Assembly (NCBI GenBank): GCA_021432635.1
Contig: MU270087.1
Location: 186,001-250,000 of the forward strand
Length of the DNA stretch: 64,000 nucleotides
DNA from: Thozetella sp. PMI_491
Taxonomy: Eukaryota > Ascomycota > Sordariomycetes > Chaetosphaeriales > Chaetosphaeriaceae
Direction: 5' to 3'
Below are positions 53,839 to 64,000 of this stretch, piece by piece; positions within the stretch are counted from its first letter, which is position 1; each line of letters begins with the position of its first letter. The position numbers and the translations under genes were made by a program. Under the pieces are notes generated by a model. It ran no database searches, was not told the origin of the DNA, and saw nothing but the letters and a program-made list of their open reading frames with translations.

Positions 53839-54638
53839 GCTGTCGCTGCTCTGGTAACGCAGCTCGCCGCTTCAGAACATGACCTAGAGCGGGGTCCAGG
53901 GGGATCTGGCACAGGCGCAATTGGGCTATAACATAAACAAGCGATCTTAATCTGGATTTCGATTTTAAATAGCGTTAGACTCTGTACCCCATTGGTTTAG
54001 ATGCGTTGGGGTTTAGAAGTGTAATGAATACATGTGAGCTCCTCGTGTCACAGCGAAACAAAACTCCAAAGACAATTTTTTTTTTTTTTTTTTTTGCGTA
54101 AGCACGATGTTGGTTCCTCATAGAATATTCCACACCGCGCGATTGCCGATGCTCTGGTTTGCGGGCGCATAGATCTCGGTTCTGGAGTACCAGATTCGCC
54201 GCGCGCGTTGACGCGATATCGGCCCGGATGGCATCATATCCAGCAGCCCGGTCCGACACGTTGTGGCGCATGGGGGTCCCGCACCAATGCCGAGCTGCAG
54301 ATGCTGCGAGATCGAAGAGGCGCCTGCGAGGGCCTCAGCTATACATTGCATGAAACCGAGTCGGGCAAGGCCCCGAAGACGGGTGGGAAAGTTTATCGCC
54401 GGGAGGCCGCGAGCGTGGGCGGGGGGAGGTTGCCATGCATACATACGTATCCAGTGCTGATACTATAGCTTGTGATGTGATCAGACCCACTGTTGACGAC
54501 TTTCGCACCATTCTCCAATGCGGCTAGGACAAGGCAAAGAGGATGGTGTACACCGTCCTCCCGACTCTGATATATTCAGCGCCTTGGCGAGAACTAGGGA
54601 TTCGGGGCAGAGAACAAGGCATCCTAAAGTCGCACACA
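53839..54638. other. Intergenic region with a T20 run
   Basis: 3' region of the monooxygenase gene and promoter of the permease gene. Twenty consecutive T at 54076-54095. TGATATATTC about 70 bases before the permease ATG may be its TATA element. No gene recognised. Confidence 0.5.
54076..54095 (+). repeat. Homopolymer of 20 T
   Basis: Uninterrupted run of 20 T, about 240 bases after the monooxygenase stop codon. Length may be unreliable in sequencing. Confidence 0.95.
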
Positions 54639-56225
54639 ATGGCGCAAGGAAACTTAACCGTTCGCAAATGGTACCACTGGTACTCGCCTGACGACTCATC
54701 TGAGGAGCGAAAGCTTGTGTTGAAGCTCGACCTTCTCCTCGTCCCCTACGCCTTTGTCCTTTACTGGGTCAAATACATCGATCAAAACAACATCAGTGAG
54801 AACGTTAATACCCTTGCACCTCTCAAAATGCCGCGCTGACAAGTCTATAGACAATGCCTACGTCTCAGGAATGTCCGACGAGCTCGGGTTCCACGGCAAT
54901 GAGCTTGTGCAGTTTCAGACCATCTTTGTAGTAGGCAACGTCATCGGCCTGCTGCCGTTCATCTATCTCTTCCCGCGCGTGCCCATGCACTACCTAGTCC
55001 CGACACTGGATCTTGGATGGGGTATTTTCACGCTTCTTCAGTACCGGGCGCAGAGCTATGCCGAGATCATGGCCTACCGATTCATGGTGTCTATATTTGA
55101 GGCGTCGTACTTTCCTGGCATTCACTTTGTGCTCGGATCGTGGTATCGGAGCGATGAGATTGGTCGGCGCGGCGGTACCTTCTACGTAGGCCTCACCCTC
55201 GGAACCCTTACAGCGAGCCTACTACAGGGCGCCGCATCAGCCTACCTCGATGGTGTGCGAGGACTGGCCGGGTGGCGGTGGCTCTTCATCATTAATGCGA
55301 TCATCACGCTCCCGCTGGCCTTCCTCGGCTACTTCATCTGGCCAGGCACGCCTGACAAGCCAAACCGGCTAGTCATCAAAGAACGGGAGTTAGAACTGGC
55401 CCGCTCACGTCTCGAGAAGCGAGGAGCCAGGGTCCAAAGCACTCCATTCTCGTGGGCTCTCCTGAAGCGCGTGTTCACCCGAAAGCGGTTCTACCTCCTG
55501 GTATTCTGGGACATGTTGTTCTTCAACACGAGCGCGAACTCGGCCGCCTTTTTGCTCTGGATCAAGAGCCTCAAGCGATACGATACTGCGACCATGAACA
55601 ACCTTGCCGCCATCAGCCCGGCTCTCGGGATCCTCTTCGTGCTCTTCGTAAACTTCAGCGCGGACCTCTGGATCGGGAGGCCCGGGGCTATCACCCTTGC
55701 CTCGGCGATCAACTTCAGTGGCCTTGTCACTCTTGCGATCTGGAACGTGCCCGAGAGCGCTAAATGGTATGCCTTCAGCGTCAGCTACTCCTCGGTCGCC
55801 GTCTCGTCTGTCTTGTATGGCTGGGCGAATGTCATCTTGCGGGACAACAACGAGGAGCGGGCGCTGACGTTGATTCTCATGACCTGCATCGCGACGTCTA
55901 CGAACGCGTGGATACCGCTCTTTGTGTATCCTACTGTGGAGGCCCCAAGGTTCCCGAAAGGATATGTATACTCAGCCTCAATAGTGGTGTGCCTGGTCAT
56001 CATGACCCAAATCATTCGCGTCGTATTTGGCCCTGACGAGTATGCGCCTCCCCGTCGGCAATCCTTCCTGCCTTCACCTGCTAACTGACATGCAGCCGAA
56101 AGAAGTTGGACAACTCAGAAGCCCACTCGTTGCCTGATTCCGAGCAGCCAAGCTCTATCGATGGCCCGACCGATGACGCGCCGGAGAAAGGGATGGAGAC
56201 AAGTGCCAAAACGATCGCATCATAA
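54639..56225 (+). CDS. MFS permease, Dal5/allantoate (anion:cation symporter) family
   Basis: Plasma-membrane transporter of 491 residues. Three exons in phase: 54639-54795, 54851-56039, 56096-56225. The opening KLDLLLVPYAFVLYWVKYID leads into NAYVSGMSDELGF, the hallmark of the Dal5 family (D-x2-N-x2-NAYVSGM). Later come FEASYFPGIHFVLGSWY, GWRWLFIINAIITLPLAF and about twelve predicted spans. The cytosolic C terminus (RKKLDNSEAHSLPD onward) is coded by a small third exon; the intron there has a GTATGC donor and CTAAC branch point. Without it the frame would end in an unusual tail. Dal5-type carriers import allantoate, nicotinate, vitamins, dipeptides or organic anions. With the monooxygenase upstream it may form an uptake-and-oxidation pair for an aromatic acid; that is inference. 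Confidence 0.92.
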
Positions 56226-56890
56226 CGGATCTGGAAGTGGTAACTATGCAGTTGCATTGACGTTACATTTGCCACGAAGCCGGCAGCCAGCATCTGCATA
56301 CTTGGTAGCCATTCGCATACAGAGTTGCTCTATTTAGATCTTCTGCTGTCTTTTTCCACAATTGCGGTAGGAAGTATTCCTAGGCTCTCTGGGAGCTCAC
56401 GTGAGAGATTCACACTGGGGGACGTCCCATTTGTATAGAACTTTGACACTCTCGGAGAAAATATCGTAGTGTAAAGTCCGCCACGCGTAAAGCCTTTTAA
56501 TGACTAGTCGGGCATAATGGAGTCAATAGAGGGCCTCTAGCGTCCCTTGACCCTTGAGGGTATGCCAATTGGTTGACGGCAGAATATCTCGGGGTTTCGA
56601 CCGCGAGGCCCCATTAGCCCCGCAGTCTAACAAGGCAAAGTAATGCACCAGTTTGCTTGCAGCTGGGTGCTGTCAGGCGCATCTGCATGGCGCGCGGAGC
56701 AACGGCCGGGAAGAGGAGGATGCAGGTGACGTCGGTCCACGCCGTTCGCGACCCTAAGATCTTTGCAATATACACGTAAATGCACCTTGCCCTACCGCGG
56801 TACACATAAACGACAGCCACCGCGAAGGTACACAAACCAGCATACCAATTTCTCGTGCCCCGCTCTTTTGTGCCTTGCGCCTGATTCACC
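56226..56890. other. Intergenic region and promoter of the GH13 gene
   Basis: No gene recognised. Promoter of the alpha-glucosidase gene. Confidence 0.5.
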
Positions 56891-58678
56891 ATGAGCTCAC
56901 CCAAGACGTCCTACGCAAGCCCACAGTGGTGGAAGGAAGCCGTAGTGTATCAAATCTACCCTTCCTCCTTTCAATCACATGCTGGCGCGACCACTGGATG
57001 GGGTTCGTTGAAGGGCATCACCTCGCGGCTCGACTATCTCAAGTCCCTGGGCATCGATGTGGTCTGGACCTCGCCGATCTTCAAGTCGCCCCAAGCCGAC
57101 ATGGGGTACGACATTGCGGACTACAAGGACATTGACCACCGCTACGGCACCCTCGAGGATGTCGACGTGCTAATCGCTGAGCTCAAGAAGCGAGACATGA
57201 AGCTCATGGTCGACCTAGTGGTGAACCATACGAGCAACGAGCACCGTTGGTTTACTGAGAGCCGCAGCAGCCTGGACAATCCGAAACGGGATTGGTACAT
57301 TTGGCGGAAGCCTAAGAGCGTCAGCCCCGAGGGCGTGCCAGAGCCGCCAAACAACTGGGCCCAGATTCTTGGCGAGTACAACTCGGCCTGGAACTATGAC
57401 GAGAAGACCGGAGAGTACTACCTGGCCCTGTTCACGCCCGAGCAGCCGGATCTCAACTGGGAGAACCCTGAGGTCCGAATGGCCGTCTGGGATGTGATGC
57501 ACTTTTGGATGCAGCGCGGCGCGGCTGGCTTCCGAATGGACGTCATCAACCTGATCTCTAAGGTACCGGGATACCCCGAAGCTGATGTCGTCTTGGGACC
57601 GGGACACAAATACCACCCCGCATTCAAGCATTTTGTCAATGGGCCGCGCCTGCATGAGTACATGAGCGAGATGCACAGAGAGGTTCTGAGCAAGTACGAC
57701 ACCATCACGGTTGGTGAGATGCCGGGCGTCAGCGATGAGAACGAGATCCTGAGGACTGTTGGCGCCAATGCCGGCGAGCTGCGCATGATCTTTATCTTCG
57801 ATCTCGTGGACATCGACAAGCCTGACGTGCGCATGGCGCTGAAGCCGTGGGATGTCAAGGAGATGAAGTCCATCATCACTCGCTGGCAGCGCGTCATGAT
57901 CGAGAAGGATGGGTGGAACTCCGTCTTCATAGAGAACCACGATAATCCTCGGTCTGTGTCTCGGTATGCCGACGACAGTGACGCGTGGCGGCATAAAGGA
58001 GCCAAGCTGTTGGCTCTAATGCAGACGACGCTGGGTGGTACTCTGTTCGTCTACCAGGGCGAGGAGATCGGGATGCGCAATGTACCCAAGTCATGGCCTG
58101 TCGAAGAGTTCAAGGATATCGAGACGGTCAACTACTGGACCAAGTGCAATGCCTTGTATGCCGACGCACCAGACCAGCTCGCCCTGGGGCGCAAGATCAT
58201 CGATATGAAGGCGCGAGACCACTCCCGCACGCCGATGCAGTGGACGGCAGGGTCCAACGCCGGCTTCTGCGACGCTGGAGTGAAGCCGTGGATGCGGATA
58301 AATGACGATCACAATGACATCAACGTAGAGGCGCAGATGACAACCGACGAGGGAGACGATCTCTCGGTGTGGCAGTTTTGGCAGCGGGCCATCCGCGACC
58401 GCAAGGAGCACGCAGACGCTTTTGTCTACGGCGACTTTCAGGACCTGGCGCCGGAGGATCCCAAGGTGTACGCCTATCTCCGCACCAGCAGCAAGGACGG
58501 ATCCCGCTGGCTGGTTCTGCTGAACTTCTCGGGCGAAGAGGCGGAGTGGACGATGCCTGTGGGGCTAGAAGTGGAGGCGTGGTCTCGCTGTAACTACGCT
58601 CGCGGGCCGGTCGAGAAGCCTCATAGCTCGCGAGTGCCGCTGAGACCGTGGGAAGGGGTTCTGGGAAGATGCAAATGA
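56891..58678 (+). CDS. GH13 alpha-glucosidase / oligo-1,6-glucosidase (maltase)
   Basis: Intracellular glycoside hydrolase with no signal peptide, single exon of 595 residues, normal length. It opens with WWKEAVVYQIYPSSFQ, the usual start. The four GH13 regions are all present: DLVVNHTSNEH (region I), GFRMDVINL with the nucleophile Asp217, VGEMPGV with the acid/base Glu276, and ENHDNPRSVSRY with Asp351. The Val next to the catalytic Asp region (DVINL) is the residue class used to separate alpha-1,4 from alpha-1,6 enzymes. The C-terminal beta domain ends YLRTSSKDGSRWLVLLNFSG. It hydrolyses maltose, isomaltose or sucrose-type substrates taken up by permeases. The nearby permease is of the Dal5 family and not a maltose carrier, so co-regulation is not implied. 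Confidence 0.95.
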   Translation: MSSPKTSYASPQWWKEAVVYQIYPSSFQSHAGATTGWGSLKGITSRLDYLKSLGIDVVWTSPIFKSPQADMGYDIADYKDIDHRYGTLEDVDVLIAELKKRDMKLMVDLVVNHTSNEHRWFTESRSSLDNPKRDWYIWRKPKSVSPEGVPEPPNNWAQILGEYNSAWNYDEKTGEYYLALFTPEQPDLNWENPEVRMAVWDVMHFWMQRGAAGFRMDVINLISKVPGYPEADVVLGPGHKYHPAFKHFVNGPRLHEYMSEMHREVLSKYDTITVGEMPGVSDENEILRTVGANAGELRMIFIFDLVDIDKPDVRMALKPWDVKEMKSIITRWQRVMIEKDGWNSVFIENHDNPRSVSRYADDSDAWRHKGAKLLALMQTTLGGTLFVYQGEEIGMRNVPKSWPVEEFKDIETVNYWTKCNALYADAPDQLALGRKIIDMKARDHSRTPMQWTAGSNAGFCDAGVKPWMRINDDHNDINVEAQMTTDEGDDLSVWQFWQRAIRDRKEHADAFVYGDFQDLAPEDPKVYAYLRTSSKDGSRWLVLLNFSGEEAEWTMPVGLEVEAWSRCNYARGPVEKPHSSRVPLRPWEGVLGRCK

Positions 58679-59034
58679 GGCCATTCAGTAGATTAGAACT
58701 ATGCATATTTCACGGCATCTATCGTTCCTCTATCGACATATAAATTTGTAACTGGGAGTTCGTCTGACTGTTTTAACGGCACCTGTACCTAAGGTAAGCA
58801 TCCGGGCCGGCCTATTTCTATTTGAGAGGTCTATTTTCGGACGGTGAAGCCCTCCTGCTGCTTTCTAGGCTATCAAAATTCCTGGTGTGCTCCTATTTAT
58901 ATCATTCTAAGTCCTGGCTCGTTTCCATCTCTCTGCTTCCCTCTCAACCTGCCCCCAATCCCCATACAATCTTCTTTCCGCATTCTAGTAACGGAGTCTC
59001 CATAAACTCGGCTCTCTGGTTCTGTGGTCTTTCT
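58679..59034. other. Intergenic 3' region
   Basis: Convergent 3' ends of the alpha-glucosidase (+) and Cys/His-rich protein (-) genes. Nothing recognised. Confidence 0.55.
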
Positions 59035-60475
59035 TTATCGGCGGAACGGAAACAGGGACTCATACGATGGAAGTTCGGCCATCTCGGGGCAGCTTCTCCG
59101 TGGCTGTTCCGCACCTAATGTCTCCCCCCGTGGGACCGCTTGCTTCCGCCTCTGCTGCTCGAGTTGTTCCTGCTCGCGTGTGTGCTGCTCACGTTTCCGG
59201 TCCACATGCTGCTTTTGTTTGCGGTTCTCCTGTTCGCGCTTCTGTTGCTCGCGCTTCTGCTGCTGGTGCCACTTCTCCTCGCGACACAGCAGCTCGTGCC
59301 TCTGTTCTTTGCGTCGCTCTGCCTCGAGCTTCGAGACCTCTATGGCGATCTTCAAAGAGTCGTCGTAGAAATGATCTGCGCAAAGCTCCACGTCGATCCC
59401 ATCAATCACCCCAACTTTGCTCTTCCCGCAGTTGGGCTTGACGCAAGCATGCCCGTTGGTCATACAATAGCCTCCGTAGGACAACTTGGAAGTAGCGGTA
59501 CAGCCCGACTTTTTGCATCCGTGTCCCTTGCAGGGGCCACCAGGCGTGATGGCTGGCTCAGGACATCGCTTCCGGAAACATGCGTGCTTGTTTACAAAGC
59601 AGTAGCGGCTGTCAGGAAGCATCGCCGCGGCCGGGCAACCTGCCAATCTGCATGCATGTTTGCCGCAGTAGCGGTTCTCGCCGGTTGGCTCATTGCAGCT
59701 CGGATCCCTGCAGGTATGGAGTGTGCAGAAGCCAGAGTCTCGTCGGGAACCGAGGTGGCAGCCAGGATGACGGCATTCGTGGACGTCGCACAAGAGTTCG
59801 CCTGCTGTCGCCGTGGTCCGAGAGCACGAGTCAAGTACACAAACACTCGGAGGACAAGATGGTGGACAGAGCATTTCATACAGTGTTGGGTGATTCTTTT
59901 GGGCTCGAGAGTTGGTGGAGGGTGGAGAGCATCGAGAAGAACTCCCATCAGAAGCGCTCGCAGTGGAGGGCGAAGGTTTTTCATCTTGTGGCGATTTACT
60001 GGCAGGTCGTTGCTCCTGAGTTGGCGAACTGCAAGTTTTCGTTACACACGATGTCTTCAAGCTCGTAGCAGCTGCATGTTCATGACAGAACCAAGGAATG
60101 GTGGCCAGCATTTCGTTGCTCTTGTCGTAGTTCTTCCGGTGGCAGTCTTTCTTTCCGCAGGTCATGTCTTCGCAAAAGTTAGTCCCGTACGGCAGAAGTG
60201 AGGGTTTGAATGAGCTTGACTGACGCTTCTCACAGAATCGCAGGTTTTTCTTGCAAGGCTGCAGACAGAAGTGCAACTGAAGCCTTGGATCGTCAGATCT
60301 CCGAACTCGACAAGTATCTAGATTCTGTCAGCAGCGGCGCGTTAGCTAGAGGCGAGATTGAGGACATACGGTCGCCGCAGTAGAGAGAATACACCCGGAT
60401 GCCGTTGATTTCTTGCCAGCCTTGCTTCCGGTTGCAGCCGGGTCGCTCGCAACGGCGACTCTTAGCCGGCTTCAT
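59035..60475 (-). CDS. Cys/His-rich zinc-binding-like protein with coiled-coil tail
   Basis: Two exons in phase, 60475-60370 and 60317-59035, giving 462 residues. At least eight short modules with spaced Cys and His occur: CERPGCNRK with CGDHTC across the splice site, CLQPCKKNLRFCEK, CHEHAAA, CDVHECRHPGC, CTLHTCRDPSC, CGKHACRLAGC, CKGHGCKKSGC and CADHFYDD. The recurring C-x2-H-x-C-x4/5-C spacing suggests a string of zinc-bound knuckles. A low-complexity Ser/Pro/Thr linker lies at about 110-155. The C-terminal 100 residues are a highly charged coiled coil rich in EQQKREQ-type sequence. I recognise this as a Cys-rich family common in Sordariomycetes but know no function. Metal binding is inference. 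Confidence 0.85.
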
Positions 60476-61074
60476 GATTATGGTGCTGACGAGTCGGTCT
60501 CCCTCTCATCAAGGATGCTTCTTCGGTGAAGATTGATGGTTGTTTGATGGAAAAGAGATCGGAGGAGGCGGGAAGGCGAGTGTCTCAACGAAAATCGATT
60601 CGTGGGGAAACAGTGACCACGTCGCCGGGCGTTGTGTTATGGGCGATCAAAGGTGAGAAGACGATGAGCGAAGGAGTATGTGGTTTAGAGATGGAGGGTT
60701 TTCACAGCGGCTGTGGAAGATGATATATTCCGAGGAGCGAGACAGACACGGTTGAGAACAATAGAGCAAGGTGGTGGTGTTGCTATTGTTGCGCGCAGAG
60801 GGCGAGGTACTGTTGACCGAGGACCCACTCCGTCTCCGGTTCACTTGTTGACACACTACAGACGCACTTTTTAACGATTAAATTTCCTCCAAGCCATGCA
60901 ATTGCTACATAAAAGGCGCTGGGTAAGTGTCTATGCGCGAAATCATGAATCACGCTCGCTGAGCTCATCCAAGCCCGCTCTTCCTGGAGCTATCTACATT
61001 ATGGAGACCTCTGAACACGTTCGGGGACTGTTGGCGGGGCCTCAAGTGCCTCTGCTAGTGCTACTTGAAACCCC
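60476..61074. other. Intergenic region
   Basis: Promoter of the Cys/His-rich gene and 3' side of the next minus-strand gene. No gene recognised. Confidence 0.55.
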
Positions 61075-62388
61075 CTACGCGTTTATCTTCCCCTCCGCTT
61101 GATACAAGTTCTCCCTGTTGCTTCTCGGATTTCCCCTCCATTCTACAGCCCTCCGTTCAGCGTCGTAGCCTTCCGTCTCTCCAGCCCACCAGGCACTTTC
61201 CAAGGGTCTTAAGTCGCCTGGGAAGAACTCTTTGAGGAGGGCGGTACCGTTACCGTAGACGGCATGGTAATCCATGATGCAATCCATGACCTTCTTGGCC
61301 TGGAACGTTTCGACGCGCTCGAGGGGCACGTTTCGGCGCTTCGAGGGTCGCTCCATGCCGGCTAGGTAGCCATTCTGGAACATGCCGATGGCGCCGATCG
61401 CCAGGAGCACCCAGTTGTGGTTTCGCGGAGTGGCCAGGTTGACGAGCAAGAGCAGCCACAAGAAGGACTGGGCGATCGTAACCACTCGTGTGATCCAGAA
61501 CCCTACCGGGAACCCTCTCAAATTCCGTGCTCGGTGTAGGTTCGTGCGGTTTTTTATCATCACAGCTGCAGGGTCGTCTCTCTTGGACAGCAGAGGCCCT
61601 CCAAATTTCTCCCAGATCCTGCCACTGCGGGGCGATCCTGAGGCAGCCAGTTCCTCGAGGTCCAGGCAGTTGCCTTTGCCCATAATGACGACGATCTCAC
61701 GAGAGCCATTGCCTTGGGTGAGCGCAAACACGCTGCTCTTGTGTTGGCGATTGGGGAGCTTCTCGGCGCGCCACTGGGGAAGGCATCCGGCCATCTGGAC
61801 GAGAAGAGTGCCGACAGCGGTGATCAACATGACGTCCCATTCACCACTCAGCCCTATGGGTATGGCCGCTAGCCCCAGCTGCAGGGCAATCAGGACGAGG
61901 CCAACGACGTGTATTCCGGTGAAGGCAAACTCGGTGACGCCATGGGGGTTCTTGGTTGCCTCGAAGACGGCGATACGGATCCCGTCGTCTTCTAGAGGCT
62001 CTTCTTTCGAGAGGGAGGCCTCGAGGTCTCTCAAGATCCGCCCAACTACCCAGTTCTTGTTTTCGCGGGCGTAGCCAGATCCCAGGTTGATCACCTTGAC
62101 GGGGTAGTCCGACGGCGGCAGCAGCCTCCCGTCACCGATGATTTCAACCAGCGCAATGAAGGCGTACGATACCCAGCCGAAAGAAAAGCATACTGGGGTG
62201 AAATAAGGAATACCGGTGCCCTGAGCTAGGGCCTTCTGGACTACATCGCCTCCGATTACCATCAGGATCGTCGAGACGTCCGACGGGTCGGCCCATTGTG
62301 CCCCCAACGCCTGTGCAAAGTCCTGGGAACCATCGCCGCCACTGCCGCCACCAAGTTGTCTCGGGAACATCGAAAATCTGGAAATCAT
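61075..62388 (-). CDS. Conserved multi-pass membrane protein of unknown function
   Basis: A single-exon gene of 437 residues. It has about six hydrophobic spans: TGIPYFTPVCFSFGWVSYAF, the pair around TGIHVVGLVLIALQLGL and EWDVMLITAVGTLLVQMAG, then FWITRVVTIAQSFLWLLLLV and NWVLLAIGAIGMFQNGYLAG. Between them lies a soluble loop with RILRDLEASLSKEE and another with VIMGKGNCLDLEELA. The C terminus has MDYHAVYGNGTALLKEFFPG and a charged tail. I recognise it as a family widely found in Pezizomycotina, without assigned function. The start MISRFSMFPRQLGGGSGG is the first ATG after an in-frame stop and matches remembered relatives roughly. No catalytic motif is visible. Confidence 0.82.
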   Translation of the reverse strand: MISRFSMFPRQLGGGSGGDGSQDFAQALGAQWADPSDVSTILMVIGGDVVQKALAQGTGIPYFTPVCFSFGWVSYAFIALVEIIGDGRLLPPSDYPVKVINLGSGYARENKNWVVGRILRDLEASLSKEEPLEDDGIRIAVFEATKNPHGVTEFAFTGIHVVGLVLIALQLGLAAIPIGLSGEWDVMLITAVGTLLVQMAGCLPQWRAEKLPNRQHKSSVFALTQGNGSREIVVIMGKGNCLDLEELAASGSPRSGRIWEKFGGPLLSKRDDPAAVMIKNRTNLHRARNLRGFPVGFWITRVVTIAQSFLWLLLLVNLATPRNHNWVLLAIGAIGMFQNGYLAGMERPSKRRNVPLERVETFQAKKVMDCIMDYHAVYGNGTALLKEFFPGDLRPLESAWWAGETEGYDAERRAVEWRGNPRSNRENLYQAEGKINA

Positions 62389-63246
62389 GCCGACGCCCTT
62401 TGCCGCGGCTTTGGCGGCCGTTGGAAGGGATCTTCAGACTTGATGGCAACTAGGAACAAACGCCCCAGTCCCGGCGAGTCGAGGAAGGGGGGGACGACTG
62501 GGGGCGCGTCTAATATCGAGTGGCTCAGGTGTACTGTAGATCCGAGTTGCTGTAGTTGGGGAGGGTTTTCCTGATTAGGTTATATTATTTAATGATTATT
62601 GTTGGAGCAAGGAAGAGAGAGAGCCTAGATAACTGATTCCATCGCTTTGTAGCCAGATGACGAATGACGCGCTCGCGCTACCCGAGTCCACCCCGCAAAA
62701 AGCCCTTTAACTACGGCGCGTTCTTCAGCCGCACGCCCGCCCCCCTTGCATTGCCCCACGCCCACGCAGCAATTCGCGCCAAAAGGAGTGCTTGTCATAT
62801 AGTAGTACAGGCTCTATTAGTGCCTGAGATAGCAGAGAGGAGGGGGCGCGGGATCGGACTACTTCTATATGCTTTACAGAGCTCCTAAGGGCTCCCAAGA
62901 GTTTATGTCGGAGAGATCGGTACAGCAAAGCGGTTATTCACTCACTGTCATCTTGGCCTTCGCAAGCAACAAAAATCTATTCCAATTTCTGCACTTAAGT
63001 AACTAGAGAAAAATTATGCGGAAGACAAAATTGCTCACATCGCACCCAAGAGTAACGGAAGAAATACCAGATACTGTGAGAGAGAAGAAGGCGAATAGAA
63101 AAGGAGGGTTGAGGTGAATAATAGAGTAAAGACGCCACGAAAGCGGGACCATTATAATGCCCTTCAGTCAGACTAGGCGTTGTCCGCCCTAAACCCACCC
63201 GATACTTCTTGACCGGTGCTAGCGACGCGAGATCGAGTCGGGCTGC
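62389..63246. other. Intergenic region
   Basis: Promoter of the membrane-protein gene and 3' side of the last gene. No gene recognised. Confidence 0.5.
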
Positions 63247-64000
63247 TTACAACGATTCTAGGTTATCCCCCGGTCCCGGCTGGCCATGGAGCATGTCTGG
63301 GAAACCTTGATCTTGGTTATAGGTGGCATACTGAGCGCCGGTGAAGCCCAAGTCGATGTCCAGATTCGAAAACTGCGTCTGAGTCCCCGGAGCGGCCCAT
63401 AGCGGCGGTCCGCGCAGGTAATAACCATCCATGTTCGCGGGGGCCGGGGGGTAACCGCTTAGTGGAACCATGGGCGTGAGGCGGAAGTTGAACCCTGGAG
63501 CATCCCGGACGCCCACATTCATCGTTGCAGGGATCGGGAATGTAGGCTGCCGAGATGGGGCGGAACTGATCACCTGGCTTGTTCGGGAGCTCACGTTGGA
63601 ATGCTGCGTGCCGTTGGTTCTCGACGAGCCACTCGTTGCGGACCCGCCAAGAAGACTCTGGATGAGGCTCCTAGTATTGGACGACGAAACATCGTTCTGC
63701 GCAGAGTGTCTGCGCACAGCGGCATATATCTGGAAGGAAAGCTCTGCAATATCGAGGAGCTGCTGCTCTACATCTCGAATTGCCGCGTTGAGGTAGGGAT
63801 AAGTGCAGACTGGTCAGAGTGAGTATCGACTCGCGTGCACTTCCAACGTAACCTCGATTCGCCATCGCTAGTTTCTGCCGGAGCTCGTGTTTAAGATATC
63901 GGGAACGCTAGCGTGGTATTGTTCCTGGCGGCTACGTGCTCAAGTGAGTCGATTTTGGCTGTCAGCTTTTCGATCGTCGCCGCCAGTGTATTGAGACTGC
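63247..64000 (-). CDS. 3' end of an unidentified coiled-coil protein gene (partial)
   Basis: The gene enters from beyond 64000. The last exon, 63809-63247, fits phase and codes DVEQQLLDIAELSFQIYAAV, then a Ser/Thr/Asn-rich part and a Pro/Gly/Tyr-rich C terminus ending GDNLESL. Upstream, a probable exon codes LNTLAATIEKLTAKIDSLEH, a leucine-heptad pattern, and a short exon codes LRQKLAMANR. Their splice borders (donor GTAGCC near 63932, then a GTTACG donor) are less certain. The leucine-rich helix followed by an unstructured tail suits a regulator with a leucine zipper, but the DNA-binding part, if any, is outside the window. Function unknown. Confidence 0.6.

Noticed and set aside
57215-58005. 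Two long minus-strand frames of 195 and 259 codons
   Set aside because: Antisense shadows of the GH13 alpha-glucosidase gene.
59140-60201. 353-codon open frame on the plus strand
   Set aside because: Antisense to the Cys/His-rich gene; its hydrophobic Leu/Val-rich sequence is the complement of the CAG/GAG-rich coiled-coil codons.
1-64000. tRNA, rRNA, CRISPR arrays or intact transposons
   Set aside because: None recognised by eye. A tRNA scan and a repeat-library search were not possible here and could still find small elements.

Overview
This window is nuclear DNA of a filamentous ascomycete (Pezizomycotina), most likely a Sordariomycete. The genes are split by many short introns (about 45-105 nt) with GTANGT-type donors and CTAAC/CTGAC branch points, and they fall into families typical of such fungi: an acu-6/acuF-type PEPCK, a Zn2Cys6 regulator, an RTA1 protein, a UstYa protein, a NACHT-WD40 receptor, a Cu-only SOD-like secreted protein and 2EXR proteins. 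Exon models were built by hand; each was checked for reading phase across every junction and for agreement with remembered family motifs. No database search was run.

Layout. 1-7 kb: promoter and gene for phosphoenolpyruvate carboxykinase (+), then a conserved membrane protein of unknown role (-). 7.5-9.2 kb: an F-box gene broken by three stops and a frameshift. 10.3-14.6 kb: a large fungal NLR (alpha/beta hydrolase, NACHT, WD40) with nearly identical WD40 units. 15.5-17.3 kb: a secreted M61-like metallopeptidase with a PDZ-like end. 19-35 kb: an accessory, secondary-metabolism-like block with P450, Zn2Cys6 regulator, RTA1 transporter, CYP52-like P450, 2EXR protein, UstYa-family oxidase, a tiny secreted peptide precursor with a Kex2 site and a poly-aspartate tail, and a dienelactone hydrolase. 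36.9-41.6 kb: a small secreted cysteine-containing protein, a decayed P-loop helicase-like gene and a Cu-only SOD-like secreted protein. 42-48.4 kb: a DUF885 metallohydrolase, a VOC/glyoxalase-fold protein and a membrane-anchored kelch protein. 52-58.7 kb, all on +: FAD monooxygenase, Dal5-type MFS permease and a GH13 alpha-glucosidase. 59-64 kb: a Cys/His-rich protein with a charged coiled-coil tail, a conserved multi-pass membrane protein, and the 3' end of a coiled-coil gene leaving the window.

How the parts may work together. The block of most interest is 29-33 kb. UstYa proteins carry out oxidative (often cyclising) steps on Kex2-released peptides in dikaritin-type RiPP pathways. Here an intact UstYa gene with both HxxHC motifs lies 2.6 kb from a 78-residue secreted precursor whose single Lys-Arg site would release an almost pure Asp peptide. 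No classical tyrosine-containing core repeat is visible, so any link is a hypothesis. The flanking P450s, regulator and RTA1 protein would suit a small biosynthetic cluster. Separately, the FAD monooxygenase and Dal5-type permease look like a small uptake and degradation pair.

No tRNA, rRNA, CRISPR array or intact transposon was recognised. Two clear pseudogenes and wide gene-poor stretches (17.3-19.1, 30.4-33.0, 48.4-52.2 kb) mark the accessory parts.
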